A stretch of DNA of 64,000 nucleotides from Syntrophaceae bacterium (GTDB lineage: Bacteria; Desulfobacterota; Syntrophia; Syntrophales; UBA2192): NCBI GenBank assembly GCA_013177795.1, contig JABLXY010000001.1, forward strand, positions 620,001-684,000, given 5' to 3'. The notes under the pieces are model-generated. The model ran no database searches, was not told the origin of the DNA, and saw only the letters and a list, made by a program, of their open reading frames with translations. Numbering within the stretch: position 1 is the stretch's first letter; every line of letters begins with the position of its first letter. Positions 54,867 through 64,000 of this stretch are shown one piece after another. The position numbers and the translations under genes were made by a program.

Positions 54867-55464
54867 GGGCTTCCCTCACCCCCTTGAAGGTTCGGCGGTG
54901 GATCTTGCAGGGGCCATGGCACCGGATCGCCTCGAGGTGCTCCCGGGTTCCGTACCCCTTGTTCGCGATGAAGTTGTACTGGGGAAACTGGTGGTGATAG
55001 ATCTCCATGATCCGGTCGCGGGACACCTTGGCGACAATCGAGGCGCAGGCCACGGAGATGCTCAGGGAATCCCCGCGGATGATCGTTTCCTGCGTGACGG
55101 GCAGGGACAGACGCTGGGCCCTTGCCCCGTCGATGAGCAGGTAATCCGCGGCGGGGGAAAGCTGGAGAACGGCTTCCCTCATGGCCAGGCGCGTGGCCTG
55201 GAAGATGTTGATGCGGTCGATGACGGAGGGTTCCACGACACCGATCCCCCAGCTCCGGGCGGCATGGAGGATGATGTCGTAGTATCGCAGGCGCTTCTTT
55301 TCCGTCAGCTGCTTCGAGTCCCTGACGCCGTCAAGCCGGAAGCCCTCGGGGAGAACGACGGCCGCCGCCACCACCGGCCCGGCCAGCGGGCCCCGTCCCG
55401 CCTCGTCGACGCCGGCGATGACGTCATAGCCCCTCCTGCGCGCGCTCCGTTCGAAGCTGTCCAT
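54844..55464 (-). CDS. rnhB: Ribonuclease HII
   Basis: A 206-aa protein with the active-site motif DVIAGVDEAGRGPLAGPVVA and later YLLIDGARAQRLSLPVTQET, plus SVACASIVAKVSRDRIMEIY and KGYGTREHLEAI. It removes RNA, including single ribonucleotides, from DNA. It lies between rplS and yraN, the standard order. Confidence 0.95.
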   Translation of the reverse strand: MDSFERSARRRGYDVIAGVDEAGRGPLAGPVVAAAVVLPEGFRLDGVRDSKQLTEKKRLRYYDIILHAARSWGIGVVEPSVIDRINIFQATRLAMREAVLQLSPAADYLLIDGARAQRLSLPVTQETIIRGDSLSISVACASIVAKVSRDRIMEIYHHQFPQYNFIANKGYGTREHLEAIRCHGPCKIHRRTFKGVREALDPGEKE

Positions 55465-55484
55465 CCTCTTCCGCCGTTACGACA

Positions 55485-55524
55485 TGCCATGCAGCAGAAA
55501 CGCTCGAAAGGATTCTGCATGGCA
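55485..55524. other. Perfect 10-bp stem-loop between rplS and rnhB
   Basis: TGCCATGCAG (55485-55494) and CTGCATGGCA (55515-55524) pair perfectly around a 20-nt loop. There is no T run, so it may be a processing or stability element instead of a terminator. Confidence 0.5.
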
Positions 55525-55584
55525 AAGCATCCTCCTGACCGCCGGAAGATGCCCGACCGAGTGGATAGGGATAGGTGCACCGGC

Positions 55585-55932
55585 TCAGTGCCGGTCGAGT
55601 TCCTTGATCTTCGTCTCTTTGCCCTTGCGCCCCCTGAGGTAGAAGAGCTTCGCGCGACGCACCTTGCCGCGGGTGACGATCTGCACGCGGTCGATCACGG
55701 GCGAGTGCAGGGGGAAGGTCCTCTCGACGCCCACGCCGTAGGAAATCTTGCGGACGGTGAACTGGGCACGGCTGTTGCCGCGGGTCTTCTTGATCACGAC
55801 GCCCTCGAAGACCTGGATCCTCTCCTTGGAACCCTCGACGATCTTCACGTGGACCTTTACCGTGTCGCCGGGGCGGAAGTCGGGGATGTCCCCCCGCATC
55901 TGCTCCTTTTCGATGAAATCGATCTTATCCAT
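55585..55932 (-). CDS. rplS: 50S ribosomal protein L19
   Basis: A 115-aa protein: [60 protein letters not shown] and [20 protein letters not shown], the L19 pattern at full length. It is preceded by trmD and followed by rnhB as in most bacteria. Confidence 0.97.
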   Translation of the reverse strand: MDKIDFIEKEQMRGDIPDFRPGDTVKVHVKIVEGSKERIQVFEGVVIKKTRGNSRAQFTVRKISYGVGVERTFPLHSPVIDRVQIVTRGKVRRAKLFYLRGRKGKETKIKELDRH

Positions 55933-56037
55933 GACAGCAAAACCTCCTGGTTCTCTTCTCGTATCGTGGCCCTCGCCGGCCCGCTTCCTGCGGTCGCCGG
56001 GGGCCGTCGGCGCAGCAGGCTCGACACAGCCTGCGCG

Positions 56038-56769
56038 TCAGGATTCCTTCTTCAGTTCATCGAGGATCTTCCGGTCCTTTTCCGTCAGGTCCGCCCCGGC
56101 CAGCAGGTCGGGCCTTCGCCGCAGCGTGCGCTTCAGCGCCTCGCGCCGCCTCCACTCCTCGATCTCCCGGTGATGCCCCGACAGGAGCACCTCGGGGACC
56201 CTCCAGCCCCGGAAGTCCTCCGGCCTCGTGTACTGCGGGCATTCCAAGATCCCCGCGGCGAAGGACTCGTGGCGGGCCGACTCCTCGTTGCCGAGCACGC
56301 CGGGAATGAGCCGGGCCACGGCATCGACGATCACCATGGCCGCCGCCTCGCCGCCCGTGAGGATGTAGTCGCCGATGGAGATCTCCCGGTCCACCAGGTG
56401 CTGCCGCACCCGCTCGTCGACCCCCTCGTAGTGCCCGCAGATCAGGACGATCCGGCCCGACCGGGCCAGCTCAGCGGCCATCGCCTGGCTGAAGGTCTCG
56501 CCCTGCGGCGTCAGCAGAACGCGGAGGCATTCCCCGGGGACTGCGCCGATGGCCTCGAGGACCCGCGCGATGGGCTCGACTTTCATCACCATGCCGGCCC
56601 CGCCGCCGTACGGGTAATCATCCGTCATCCGGTGCTTGTCGGTCGCCCCGTCGCGGATGTTGTGGGTCTCGATCCGGATGAGCCCCTTGTCCTGGGCCTT
56701 CTTCAGCAGGCTGCACCCGAAGAAGGATACAAACATCTCCGGGAAGATGGACAGGATGTCAAAGCGCAT
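56038..56769 (-). CDS. trmD: tRNA (guanine-37-N1)-methyltransferase
   Basis: A 243-aa protein of SPOUT fold: [78 protein letters not shown], and [20 protein letters not shown]. It methylates G37 next to the anticodon. Its start overlaps rimM by 11 nt. Confidence 0.97.
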   Translation of the reverse strand: MRFDILSIFPEMFVSFFGCSLLKKAQDKGLIRIETHNIRDGATDKHRMTDDYPYGGGAGMVMKVEPIARVLEAIGAVPGECLRVLLTPQGETFSQAMAAELARSGRIVLICGHYEGVDERVRQHLVDREISIGDYILTGGEAAAMVIVDAVARLIPGVLGNEESARHESFAAGILECPQYTRPEDFRGWRVPEVLLSGHHREIEEWRRREALKRTLRRRPDLLAGADLTEKDRKILDELKKES

Positions 56770-57283
56770 CGTCGCCCGCCTCCAGTCCCTTGAGCAGCCG
56801 GACGACCATCCGGCCCGCCCCGACGTCCACGGCGCGGATCACCTCGGCGATGGCCGGCAGCAGGATCTCCCGCGTCCCGGCCCGGCAGACGATGACGTCG
56901 TTGCTGCCCGTGGGGAAGACGCCCTCGATCACCCCCAGGGCCCTGCCGTCCTCCGTCTCGACGCGCAGGCCGATGAGGTCCTCCCAGTAGTACTCGCCCT
57001 CCGGGAGCGCCCCGAGGATCGAGTAGGGGACGAAGATCGCGAGGCCCCTGAGCCCTTCTGCGGCCGTGCGGTCCTCGACACCCCCGAGTTTGAGGGAGAA
57101 GTGGGCCCGCCCTTCGGGGCGCGCGTTTTCGATGGGGTATCGCTTCGCCGAGTCCCTGCTTCGGCCCACCCAGGCCTCCGTCAGCGACGGCAGCAGCCGG
57201 TCCGATTCAAGATAGGAAAGAACTTTCACGCGGCCCGAAAGACCGTGTGCCCTGACGATCCGCCCGATTTCGACCCATCGCAT
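56759..57283 (-). CDS. rimM: 16S rRNA processing protein RimM
   Basis: A 174-aa protein with the typical start [20 protein letters not shown] and the PRC-barrel segment [20 protein letters not shown], then [20 protein letters not shown] and [20 protein letters not shown]. It assists maturation of the 30S head. The order khpA-rimM-trmD is standard. Confidence 0.95.
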   Translation of the reverse strand: MRWVEIGRIVRAHGLSGRVKVLSYLESDRLLPSLTEAWVGRSRDSAKRYPIENARPEGRAHFSLKLGGVEDRTAAEGLRGLAIFVPYSILGALPEGEYYWEDLIGLRVETEDGRALGVIEGVFPTGSNDVIVCRAGTREILLPAIAEVIRAVDVGAGRMVVRLLKGLEAGDDAL

Positions 57284-57292
57284 CGGCAGGTG

Positions 57293-57523
57293 CTACTCGA
57301 TGATCTCGAGCACGGTCCGCTTGTGCACCTTGGCCGAAGCGGCGCTCAGGATCGTCCGCATGGCTTTCGCCGTCTTGCCCTGTTTGCCGATGACCTTCCC
57401 CAGATCCTCCTTCGACACTCTCAACTCAATGACAGACGTCTGCTCTCCCTGCACCTCGGAGACCTCGACCTTGTCCGGGTTGTCCACCAATGCCTGGGCG
57501 ATGTACTTGATCAGGTCTTTCAT
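57293..57523 (-). CDS. khpA: KH-domain RNA-binding protein KhpA
   Basis: A 76-aa single KH domain: [20 protein letters not shown] at the start and the GxxG loop in [20 protein letters not shown]. It binds RNA, usually with KhpB, and is regularly encoded between rpsP and rimM, as here. Confidence 0.93.
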   Translation of the reverse strand: MKDLIKYIAQALVDNPDKVEVSEVQGEQTSVIELRVSKEDLGKVIGKQGKTAKAMRTILSAASAKVHKRTVLEIIE

Positions 57524-57604
57524 CGTCGCGACCTCCAGGGAAATCTGAGATGTTAAGCTCCTGGTTCACCCCATTTGAATCGAGAGTCAAACGAAGACGG
57601 CGTT

Positions 57605-57874
57605 TCAGGCGACCTTGGTCTTGTCCTTCGCGATCGTGATCCCCTTCTTCCCGAGCAGCTGGGCGACGGTCAGCGTCGGCACGGCCCCCCTGGTGAGCCA
57701 TTCCCGGACCCGGTCTTCCTTGACCGTGATCTCCGCCGGGTTCTTCTTCGGGTCGTAATTGCCGACGATTTCGATGAATTTCCCGTCCCTGGGCGACTCC
57801 GAATCGGCTACGACGATCCGGTAGTAGGGTTTCTTCCGGGTTCCCATCCGCGTCAATCTCATCCTCACAGCCAT
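57605..57874 (-). CDS. rpsP: 30S ribosomal protein S16
   Basis: An 89-aa protein, [20 protein letters not shown] at the start, then [20 protein letters not shown] and [20 protein letters not shown]. Full length. An AGGAGGG ribosome site is a few bases upstream. Confidence 0.97.
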   Translation of the reverse strand: MAVRMRLTRMGTRKKPYYRIVVADSESPRDGKFIEIVGNYDPKKNPAEITVKEDRVREWLTRGAVPTLTVAQLLGKKGITIAKDKTKVA

Positions 57875-57970
57875 TCCGTTACTCCGTACCCTCCTGATAT
57901 GTTGTGCGAAAAAAAGTATGTTAAATTAGCACAAAGCGACGGTTTTTTGAATCTTTTTTTTCCAGCCCGC

Positions 57971-59308
57971 TCAGGGGCGGAAAAAACCGCGCCGCAGGGC
58001 GTCCTTGCCCCCGGGACGCATCATCTTCTTCATCATCTTGCGCATCTCGACGTAATTCTTCAGCAGGCGGTTGACGTCCTGCACCGACGTGCCGCTTCCC
58101 CGGGCGATGCGCTTGCGCCGGGAGCCGTCGATGATCAGGTGGTTGGCCCGCTCTTTTTTGGTCATGGAGTCGATGATGGCCATGGTCCGGACCAGTTCCT
58201 TCTCGTCGGGGTCGACGTCCTTGAGGGCCTTCAGCTTTCCGAGACCGGGGATCATGCCGAGCATGTCCTTCAGGGAGCCCATCTTGCGCATCTTCTGCAG
58301 CTGGTCCCTGAAGTCCTCCAGCGTGAAGGTGTCCTTGCGGATCTTCTTCTCGAGCTCCCTGGCTTCCCGGACGTCGATGGCGGACTGGGCCTTTTCGACA
58401 AGGGTCAGGATGTCGCCCATCCCGAGGATCCGGGAGGCCATCCGCTCGGGGTGGAAGACCTCCAGCGCGTCCGTCTTCTCGCCCACGCCGACGAACTTGA
58501 TCGGCTTGCCCGTCACGGCCCGCAGGGAGAGCGCCGCGCCGCCGCGGGCATCGCCGTCCATCTTGGTCAGGATCACGCCGTCGATGGCCAGCGCCTCGTT
58601 GAATTTCTGCGCGACCCCGACGGCATCCTGTCCCGTCATGGCATCGGCCACCAGCAGGATCTCCGACGGGTTGATCTCGGCCTTGATCCGCCTGAGCTCG
58701 TCCATCATGGCCTGGTCGATGTGCAGACGCCCCGCCGTGTCCAGGATCAGGATGTCGTAACCCTGGCTCTCCGCTTCCGCCATCGCCCTCCGGGCGATCT
58801 CGACAGGGTCCCGCGTGCCGGCGGGCTGCAGCACACCCGCCCCCAGGGACTCGCCGAGAACGCGCAGCTGATCGATGGCGGCCGGCCGGTAGACGTCGGT
58901 GGACACCAGCGCCGTCCGGCGCCCCTGCCCCATGGTGAGCCGGGCGAGCTTGGCCGCCGTCGTCGTCTTGCCGCAGCCCTGGAGCCCCACCAGCATCACC
59001 GGGTTCGGGAACCGGTCGGCGAGCTTGAGCCACTGGCTCCCCGCGCCGCCCATGAGCTCCACGAGGCGGTCGTGCACGATCTTGACCACCTGCTGTCCCG
59101 GCGTGAGGCTCTCGAGGACTTCCTGCCCGACGGCCCTTGCGCGGACATCCTCGACGAAATCCTTGACGACGCGGAAGTTCACGTCGGCCTCGAGCAGGGC
59201 CATCCGGATCTCCTTCAGGGATTCCCGGATGTTCTCCTCGTCGAGCCTGCCGCGGCTCTTCAGCTTCCTGAAAATGCCGTCGAGTTTTTCCGTGAGGTTT
59301 TCGAACAT
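57971..59308 (-). CDS. ffh: Signal recognition particle protein Ffh
   Basis: A 445-aa SRP54 GTPase: N domain MFENLTEKLDGIFRKLKSRG, G1 motif LVGLQGCGKTTTAAKLA, STDVYRPAAIDQL, DTAGRLHIDQAMMDELR, and TKMDGDARGGAALS. The methionine-rich M domain (residues about 300-430) has SMTKKERANHLIIDGSRRKR and IARGSGTSVQDVNRLLKNY. It recognises signal sequences of nascent membrane proteins. The methionine-rich tail MRKMMKKMMRPGGK is usual. Confidence 0.97.
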   Translation of the reverse strand: MFENLTEKLDGIFRKLKSRGRLDEENIRESLKEIRMALLEADVNFRVVKDFVEDVRARAVGQEVLESLTPGQQVVKIVHDRLVELMGGAGSQWLKLADRFPNPVMLVGLQGCGKTTTAAKLARLTMGQGRRTALVSTDVYRPAAIDQLRVLGESLGAGVLQPAGTRDPVEIARRAMAEAESQGYDILILDTAGRLHIDQAMMDELRRIKAEINPSEILLVADAMTGQDAVGVAQKFNEALAIDGVILTKMDGDARGGAALSLRAVTGKPIKFVGVGEKTDALEVFHPERMASRILGMGDILTLVEKAQSAIDVREARELEKKIRKDTFTLEDFRDQLQKMRKMGSLKDMLGMIPGLGKLKALKDVDPDEKELVRTMAIIDSMTKKERANHLIIDGSRRKRIARGSGTSVQDVNRLLKNYVEMRKMMKKMMRPGGKDALRRGFFRP

Positions 59309-59460
59309 GGTATGAGCCTGTCTCGTTCTGTCTGTGTCGTGAAAGGGTTTTGCAGCGCGCCGTCAATGCGCCTTTGTCGCAGCCTGCCGTTGCTTGCCGG
59401 CAGGGAGGTTGAGGGGCATGACCGTGCCCCCTTGCGGGATGCGCCCACGGCCGCCAGCCT

Positions 59461-60105
59461 CTAGCTGCCCGCGGGCAGGATCATGCACTGCAGCCCCTTC
59501 ACCCTTGCCTGCAGGCCGTCGACCACCTTCTGGGCCTGCTCCCTCGTCTCAAACCCCTTGAGCTTGACCCGGTACCAGCGGCCGCGGTCACTCAGCTCGG
59601 CCGAGTCGATGTACGGGGCGTAACCCAGGGTGTTGAGCCGGTCTCGAAGCTCTTCGGCTTTCTTTTTCTCCTGCAGGGACGCCACCTGGATGACGAACTT
59701 GCCCGCCGGGGCCGCTGTCTGCTCTTTGGCGGGGGCGGCCTCCCGCTCCTCCTTCCTGACCTTGGGCTGCGCCGCCTCACCCGCGCCGGGCCCCTTGCCC
59801 TTCGTCAGCGTGTCGAAAAACGTGAGCTTGAAATCGCCCTTCTCTGCGGGCCCGGCCTTTTTGCCTTCTTCGGGGGTGCCTTTCTCGGCCGCGCCGCCCT
59901 CCCCGGAAGCCGACCGGGCGATCTTCTGCCGCAGGATCTCGGGGATGCCCTTGGCAACCTGCTCGGGGTTTCCCTCCATGCTGACGCCGACCATGATCCC
60001 CATCAGGAAAGCCAGGGAGATCAGGAAGGCGATGCCGATGACGAAGAGCATCAGACCCAGCTTACCCAGCCGGAATTCGAACTCTTTCATCCGTTGCGGC
60101 CGCAT
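59461..60105 (-). CDS. SPOR-domain inner-membrane protein
   Basis: A protein of about 214 aa: one transmembrane helix (about residues 12-38, GLMLFVIGIAFLISLAFLMG), a Lys/Glu/Ala-rich linker, and a C-terminal SPOR domain from about residue 135 (GKFVIQVASLQEKKKAEELR, RGRWYRVKLKGFETREQAQK). SPOR domains bind denuded peptidoglycan at the division site. I take ATG 60105 because GGAGG lies 7 nt upstream; a GTG at 60126 overlaps the argS stop. It sits between argS and ffh in one long operon. Confidence 0.87.
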   Translation of the reverse strand: MRPQRMKEFEFRLGKLGLMLFVIGIAFLISLAFLMGIMVGVSMEGNPEQVAKGIPEILRQKIARSASGEGGAAEKGTPEEGKKAGPAEKGDFKLTFFDTLTKGKGPGAGEAAQPKVRKEEREAAPAKEQTAAPAGKFVIQVASLQEKKKAEELRDRLNTLGYAPYIDSAELSDRGRWYRVKLKGFETREQAQKVVDGLQARVKGLQCMILPAGS

Positions 60106-60122
60106 GTCATGGCCTCCGGGGC

Positions 60123-61787
60123 TCACATCTTCTCCGGCGCGCTGACGCCGAGGACGCCCAGGGCGTTGCGCAGGACCTGCCCGATCGCATGAACGAGAAA
60201 GAGCCTCGCGCGGCTCAGTTCCGCATCATCGGTGATGACCCGGTTCTTGTTGTAGTAGCTGTGAAAGATCCCCGCCAGCTCGTTCAGGAAAAACGTCACC
60301 CGGTGCGGCTCGAGTGCCTTGGCGGCCCCCTCGATGACCTCGGGGTACCGGCTGATCGACTTGATGAGCTGCATCTCCTCGGGCAGTTGGAGGCGGTGCA
60401 GCGCCGCGTTCTCGCCCGCCGGCACCTCCATCCCCCGCTCGGCGGCCATCCGGACGATGCTCGAGATGCGGGCATGGGCATACTGGACGTAGTACACCGG
60501 GTTCTCGTTGGACTGCCTCTTGGCCACTTCCAGATCGAAATCGAGCTGGCTGTCGGAGCGTCGCATCAGGAAATTGTACCGGGCGGCGTCCTTGCCGACC
60601 TCGTCGATCACCTGCCTCAGCGTCACGTACTCGCCCGCCCGGGTGGACATGGCCACGGGCTTCCCGTCGCGCAGCAGGCTCACGAGCTGCACGAGGACGA
60701 TCCGCAGGGCGTCCTTGTTGCCGCCCAGGGCCTCGATGCTGGCCTTGAGCCTCGGGATGTAGCCGTGATGATCGGCGCCCCACACGTCGATGACCGTGTC
60801 GAACCCGCGGTCGAACTTGTTCTTGTGATAGGCGATGTCCGCCGCGAAATAGGTGGGCGTCCCCGTGTCGCGGATGACGACCCGGTCCTTCTCGTCGCCG
60901 AAGGCCGTCGAGCGGAACCACAGCGTGTCGCCCTCCCTGTAGACATGGCCCTTCTCCCGGAGCTGCTCCAGGATCCTCATGACGCCGTCGTTCTCGTAGA
61001 GCGTGCCCTCGCTGAAGTAGCAGTCGAACAGGACGCCGAAGGCCGCCAGGTCGTCCTTGATCCCCTGCATGATGGAGCCGGCGGCGTAGGAGGTAAAAAA
61101 CGGCAGGACCTCGTCCTCGGGCCTTGCCGCGTACCGGTCCCCGTCACGGGCGAGGATCTCGCGGGCAAGCCCGGCGATGTAATCGCCCTGGTAGTGATCC
61201 GGCGGGAAATCGATCGCCTCGCCGAGAGCCTCCCGGTAGCGCAGGTACACCGAGCGGCCGAGGGTCCGCATCTGGTTGCCCACGTCGTTGATGTAGTACT
61301 CCTTGACGACATCGTGGCCGCTCGCCTTGAGGATGTTCGCGATGACGTCGCCCGTCACGGCCCCCCGCGCATGCCCGATGTGCAGGGGCCCCGTGGGGTT
61401 TGCGCTCACGAACTCGACCTGGACCTTCCGCCCAGCCCCGATGTCGAGCGTGCCGAAGCGGTCCCCTAGGCGCTCTATGTCCAGCAGCCGGCCGCGCCAG
61501 CACTCCTCCCGGATGAAGAAGTTGATGAACCCGGGGCCCGCGATCTCCACCTTGCTCAGCAGCCCCCCGTCATCCTTGAGTTTCGAGACGATCGCCTGGG
61601 CGATCGTGCGGGGGTTCTTCCGGGCCTGGGAGGCGATCACCATGGCCACGTTCGAGGCATAGTCCCCGTGCGACTCGTCCCGCGTCACCTCCAGTTCGAT
61701 GAAGGGGAGGCTCTGCACCTCGAAGAGCCCCTCGGAGCGGCACTGGGCCGTCGATTCTTCCAGAAGCTTGATGATGCGTTCCTTCAT
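60123..61787 (-). CDS. argS: Arginyl-tRNA synthetase
   Basis: A 554-aa class I synthetase: [20 protein letters not shown] at the start, [20 protein letters not shown] with the HIGH-type motif, [58 protein letters not shown] (KMSKS-like) and a DALR anticodon domain near [20 protein letters not shown]. The start is taken at MKERII (61787); the open frame reaches to 61850 across a U-rich leader with a possible attenuator. Confidence 0.96.
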   Translation of the reverse strand: MKERIIKLLEESTAQCRSEGLFEVQSLPFIELEVTRDESHGDYASNVAMVIASQARKNPRTIAQAIVSKLKDDGGLLSKVEIAGPGFINFFIREECWRGRLLDIERLGDRFGTLDIGAGRKVQVEFVSANPTGPLHIGHARGAVTGDVIANILKASGHDVVKEYYINDVGNQMRTLGRSVYLRYREALGEAIDFPPDHYQGDYIAGLAREILARDGDRYAARPEDEVLPFFTSYAAGSIMQGIKDDLAAFGVLFDCYFSEGTLYENDGVMRILEQLREKGHVYREGDTLWFRSTAFGDEKDRVVIRDTGTPTYFAADIAYHKNKFDRGFDTVIDVWGADHHGYIPRLKASIEALGGNKDALRIVLVQLVSLLRDGKPVAMSTRAGEYVTLRQVIDEVGKDAARYNFLMRRSDSQLDFDLEVAKRQSNENPVYYVQYAHARISSIVRMAAERGMEVPAGENAALHRLQLPEEMQLIKSISRYPEVIEGAAKALEPHRVTFFLNELAGIFHSYYNKNRVITDDAELSRARLFLVHAIGQVLRNALGVLGVSAPEKM

Positions 61788-61816
61788 GTCTGCAGCAAAC
61801 CCTTGATGACTATAAT

Positions 61817-61836
61817 AAAAAAAAGGCCCGGCGGCC
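61817..61836 (-). promoter_or_regulatory. Attenuator-like hairpin in the argS leader
   Basis: On the minus strand GGCC-GCCG-GGCC is followed by eight T, between the argS promoter candidate (61899-61927) and the argS ATG. A second stem TTCCCC-CGCG-CGGGGAA lies just upstream and could compete. Confidence 0.4.
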
Positions 61837-61898
61837 AATTCTTTTATCACCGTTTCCCCGCGCGGGGGAACTGTTCTCTTCTGTCGGAAACCGCGGCC

Positions 61899-61927
61899 AC
61901 ACTAGCCGCTCGAGGGCGTAATGTCAA
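61899..61927 (-). promoter_or_regulatory. Sigma-70 promoter of argS
   Basis: On the minus strand TTGACA and TAGTGT are 17 nt apart, about 105 nt before the argS ATG. Confidence 0.5.
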
Positions 61928-61977
61928 GTGATTTTCGAGGGAATGAGGCGGCGCGCGCAAACGACATCTCCGCTCTT

Positions 61978-62013
61978 CTCACCCTCGCACGTTCCCACCT
62001 TCTCACCTTCTTG
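61978..62013 (-). repeat. Purine array directly after the pilX stop codon
   Basis: In the gene's sense the units are GAAGGTGA, GAAGGTGG, GAACGTGC, GAGGGTGA, GAAG. This is the same unit length and polarity as the GAAGTTGA arrays; no pyrimidine partner arm is found nearby. Confidence 0.6.
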
Positions 62014-62484
62014 TTACCGGTACCCCTCCGCGACCACCGGACCGAACCCCAGCCCCACGTCGACGGTCACGCTCGTCCGGTAATCTTCGCTCCGGCCCGT
62101 GACCGTCGTGTCGTACCGCACGAGCACCCAGGGGGTCGAAGCCATGTCGAACCCTGCAGGCCCGCTGATCTGCATGGGGCCGGCGGCCGGGGGCACGGGC
62201 TGCGTGATGCTCACGCGGCCGCGGGGCTCCAGCCCCGCCGCCAGCTCCGTCAGGGGACGGTCCGCCCTCACCGAGGCGCCGGGGTTTGCGGGGTCGAAAT
62301 GGAGCACGAGCCAGTGGCTTGCCGCCTCGGCGGCGCTCATCGCCTTCTTTTCGCCGACGATCCTCGTACTGATCCGCAGGTCCTGGGTCGAGAGGTTCAG
62401 GGCGATGATCCCCGCGGCCAGGAGCATGAGATTCGCCAGGATCGCCGCGATCAGGGCAAAGCCGCTTTCCCTCGTGATCGGCAT
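62014..62484 (-). CDS. pilX: Type IV pilus assembly protein, PilX-like
   Basis: A 156-aa protein: MPITRESGFALIAAILANLM at the start, with a hydrophobic helix (FALIAAILANLMLLAAGIIAL) and the PilX-type region DLRISTRIVGEKKAMSAAEA immediately after, which is the signature segment of PilX N-terminal domains. Such minor pilins prime pilus assembly. The gene follows pilW on the same strand, 16 nt away. Prepilin cleavage would be at G|F, though the +5 glutamate of pilins is lacking. Confidence 0.82.
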   Translation of the reverse strand: MPITRESGFALIAAILANLMLLAAGIIALNLSTQDLRISTRIVGEKKAMSAAEAASHWLVLHFDPANPGASVRADRPLTELAAGLEPRGRVSITQPVPPAAGPMQISGPAGFDMASTPWVLVRYDTTVTGRSEDYRTSVTVDVGLGFGPVVAEGYR

Positions 62485-62500
62485 GGTTTCTTCTCCCTCT

Positions 62501-63217
62501 TCAGAATCGGACCCCGTGGTTCTTCGGCACCACGCTTGTCGAAAAGGCCATGCGCCGCGGCTGGCCCGTCCGTGGATCGGCTTCGGCCGACTCCACGATC
62601 AGGGCGATCTCGATGCGCCGGATCCGCGGGACCCCGTCAGGCAGGTTGACGACCTCGGCGCCCGTGCCGTCGTAGTAGCGAAACAGGGGCACCGCGCCGT
62701 TGACCACCCGCAGGGTCCGTACGGCTGCATTCGAGGGGATGGGCCCCAGGAAGGGCTGCGCCCCTGAAGACGTCCGCCTCCCTGCCGAGCAGCGGATCGT
62801 CTCGCGGGTGACCCTCGCCGTATTCTCGTCGTAGGCGTAGCGGATGATCTCGCTGGGCGAGCTTCCGCAGAGCCCGTCTGCGTCCAGGTCCGTCTCGATC
62901 GTGATGGACGAGGCCGTGGCCTCCTGGATGCCCCGCCGGTCCTGATCCTTCGCCGGCTCGCAGCTGTCCGGGTCAACCCAGAGGCCCGCCGCATACAGGG
63001 GATTATAGGAAACCATCCGGAGCTCGGCGCCCATGACCTCCAGCGCGATCCGTGCGTCCTGGCCCGTGGAGACCCTGCGCTCGATCCCCGCGGCGGAGCG
63101 CTGTCCCGCCATCACCGCGGACAGGACCGCCGCCAGGATCACGAGCCCCACGGCCGCGGCCATGACGAGCTCCACGAGCGTAAACCCTCCGGGGGTCCTC
63201 CTTCGGCCGGTTTTCAT
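62501..63217 (-). CDS. pilW: Type IV minor pilin, PilW-like
   Basis: A protein of about 238 aa: leader MKTGRRRTPGG then FTLVELVMAAAVGLVILAAV, the prepilin signature with Glu5. The large C-terminal domain has TGQDARIALEVMGAELRMVSY, SSITIETDLDADGLC and VPRIRRIEIALIVESAEADP, which match PilW-family minor pilins. The start at ATG 63217 has GGAGGGG upstream. It lies between pilY1 and pilX in the usual minor-pilin cluster. Confidence 0.87.
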   Translation of the reverse strand: MKTGRRRTPGGFTLVELVMAAAVGLVILAAVLSAVMAGQRSAAGIERRVSTGQDARIALEVMGAELRMVSYNPLYAAGLWVDPDSCEPAKDQDRRGIQEATASSITIETDLDADGLCGSSPSEIIRYAYDENTARVTRETIRCSAGRRTSSGAQPFLGPIPSNAAVRTLRVVNGAVPLFRYYDGTGAEVVNLPDGVPRIRRIEIALIVESAEADPRTGQPRRMAFSTSVVPKNHGVRF

Positions 63218-63285
63218 CCTGTCCCCTCCCCGGTTGTCTTCCCCCCTTACACTCTTAATCTCTTCCCTTCTCACCTTCTCACCCT
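63218..63285 (-). repeat. Purine array directly after the pilY1 stop codon
   Basis: In the gene's sense the sequence following the TAG stop is AGGGTGAGAAGGTGAGAAGG, with the same about 8-nt units. It lies inside an operon, so it is not a simple terminator. Confidence 0.55.
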
Positions 63286-64000
63286 CTATCGGATGCGCGC
63301 ATCACGCCATTGCAGGAGGTGCGTCCGGCTCTCTGGCCACTTCGGCGCGGGGACCCCTTTCCACGGCGCCGCCGACACGCCGGCGCCGCCGCTCACCCAC
63401 CCGAACATGGCGCCCTTCCCCGCCTCCGGCCCTTCGGAGATGAGCGGGCCGGAGGGAATCCCCCTGCCCAACGCCGCGCTCCTCTCCCCTCCCGCGAAGG
63501 CCCCGGCCCCGTCGAGGTAGGAGACGCCGTAGAGACGGGCATGACCCGTCTGCTCGCAGGGATCGCCCGCCCCGCTCTCCGGCGTGTAGGTCGTGAAATA
63601 CGCCACCCCGCCGAACACGGTCGGGGTGGCCAGGAGCTTCTCCCCCCTGCCGCCGAAGAGGATGTACCACCCGTCCCTGGTGTCCGCCGCGGTGAATCTC
63701 TGCGCCGCGCCGCTGATGTTCTGCAGGTCGGCCCGTGTCCGCGGCTCGGGGGCCCCGCGGTCCCGCACGCCGAAAAACCCGTCCCGTGACTCCCCCACGG
63801 CCAGGGGCTCGAGCCTGTCGCCGGTACCCCAGTAGACCCAGAGATTCCCCCCGGCATCCCTCGCCACGGCAGGGGCAAAGTAGACCGGGCCGGTCAGGCC
63901 GTCCCCCCGGAAGAACAGGGACCCTTTCCAGTCGGCCGTGGTGCAGGCATCCCCGTCGGAGGCCCTGCAGAACGTGAAGCGCCAGATGTTGCCCCCCAGG
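63286..64000 (-). CDS. pilY1: PilY1-like pilus tip protein, C-terminal end (5' part outside window)
   Basis: The frame is open from the last base of the window down to the TAG at 63286, so only the last about 238 residues are seen. The blocks LGGNIWRFTF, GSLFFRGDGLTGPVYFAPAV, NLWVYWGTGDRLEP, DGWYILFGGRGEKLLATPTV and GVAYFTTYTPESG are those of the PilC/PilY1 beta-propeller C-terminus. PilY1 works as a calcium-dependent pilus tip adhesin and mechanosensor. It is the first visible gene of the minor-pilin operon pilY1-pilW-pilX. Confidence 0.9.
   Translation of the reverse strand, partial: LGGNIWRFTFCRASDGDACTTADWKGSLFFRGDGLTGPVYFAPAVARDAGGNLWVYWGTGDRLEPLAVGESRDGFFGVRDRGAPEPRTRADLQNISGAAQRFTAADTRDGWYILFGGRGEKLLATPTVFGGVAYFTTYTPESGAGDPCEQTGHARLYGVSYLDGAGAFAGGERSAALGRGIPSGPLISEGPEAGKGAMFGWVSGGAGVSAAPWKGVPAPKWPESRTHLLQWRDARIR

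Overview
The window is GC-rich, densely packed chromosomal DNA from what looks like a strictly anaerobic member of the Desulfobacterota (old Deltaproteobacteria), most probably a Syntrophales-like organism. This is inferred from the mix of genes: pyruvate-type ferredoxin oxidoreductase subunits, a thiolase and HSD10-like dehydrogenase, several sigma-54 systems, type IV pili, a PxxKW cysteine-rich protein, and housekeeping gene orders typical of that group. No 16S gene is present, so the placement is an inference.

Layout. 1-5.5 kb: the end of a 2-oxoacid:ferredoxin oxidoreductase operon, then a secreted HAD-like protein, a Tat-exported aldo/keto reductase with Fe-S motifs, and DUF6599 and DUF3108 proteins. 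5.5-10.8 kb: a double-length (1761 aa) UvrA. 11-18 kb: a type IV pilin gene with its own sigma-54 promoter and IHF site, an FAD oxidoreductase, and a two-gene operon behind a second sigma-54 promoter. That operon encodes a receiver-PAS-histidine kinase and a very unusual fusion of a receiver, an NtrC-type AAA+ domain without its GAFTGA loop, and a complete PilB/GspE ATPase. 18-25 kb: ketopantoate reductase, DUF763, a CheY-like regulator, a sigma-54-driven 48-aa peptide, MscL, a truncated metallo-beta-lactamase-fold gene, thiolase and SDR dehydrogenase. 25-33 kb: a TPR protein, a GntP permease, tmRNA, and an AtuA/CitMHS operon. The operon has a sigma-54 promoter, and three TTCCGG-N4-CCGGAA palindromes lie between it and the adjacent enhancer-binding regulator. 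33-42.5 kb: smpB, ttcA, enolase, plsB, a partial PTS (EIID-HPr-EI) and an IS256-type element with an exact 8-bp target duplication and a frameshifted transposase. 42.5-51 kb: a PxxKW protein behind a candidate attenuator, then the classical thrS-infC-rpmI-rplT-pheS-pheT-ihfA-merR cluster (minus strand) and tRNA-Val(GAC). 51-62 kb: pgsA, a three-gene envelope operon, and the argS-SPOR-ffh-rpsP-khpA-rimM-trmD-rplS-rnhB-yraN-rsmI cluster. 62-64 kb: minor pilins PilX and PilW and the C-terminal end of PilY1.

How the genes fit together. Pilus genes sit at both ends of the window. The receiver-AAA-PilB fusion and its neighbouring kinase suggest direct phosphorelay control of a pilus-type motor ATPase, instead of transcriptional control. 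Sigma-54 is a recurring theme, with four promoter candidates, one enhancer-binding protein with GAFTGA and one GAFTGA-less relative; ihfA is also in the window. Many genes are followed directly after their stop codon by purine-rich arrays of about 8-nt degenerate units (GAAGTTGA-like). Several of these arrays have a pyrimidine partner arm that could form a long hairpin, and the polarity relative to the gene is constant. They look like an uncharacterised 3'-end repeat family.
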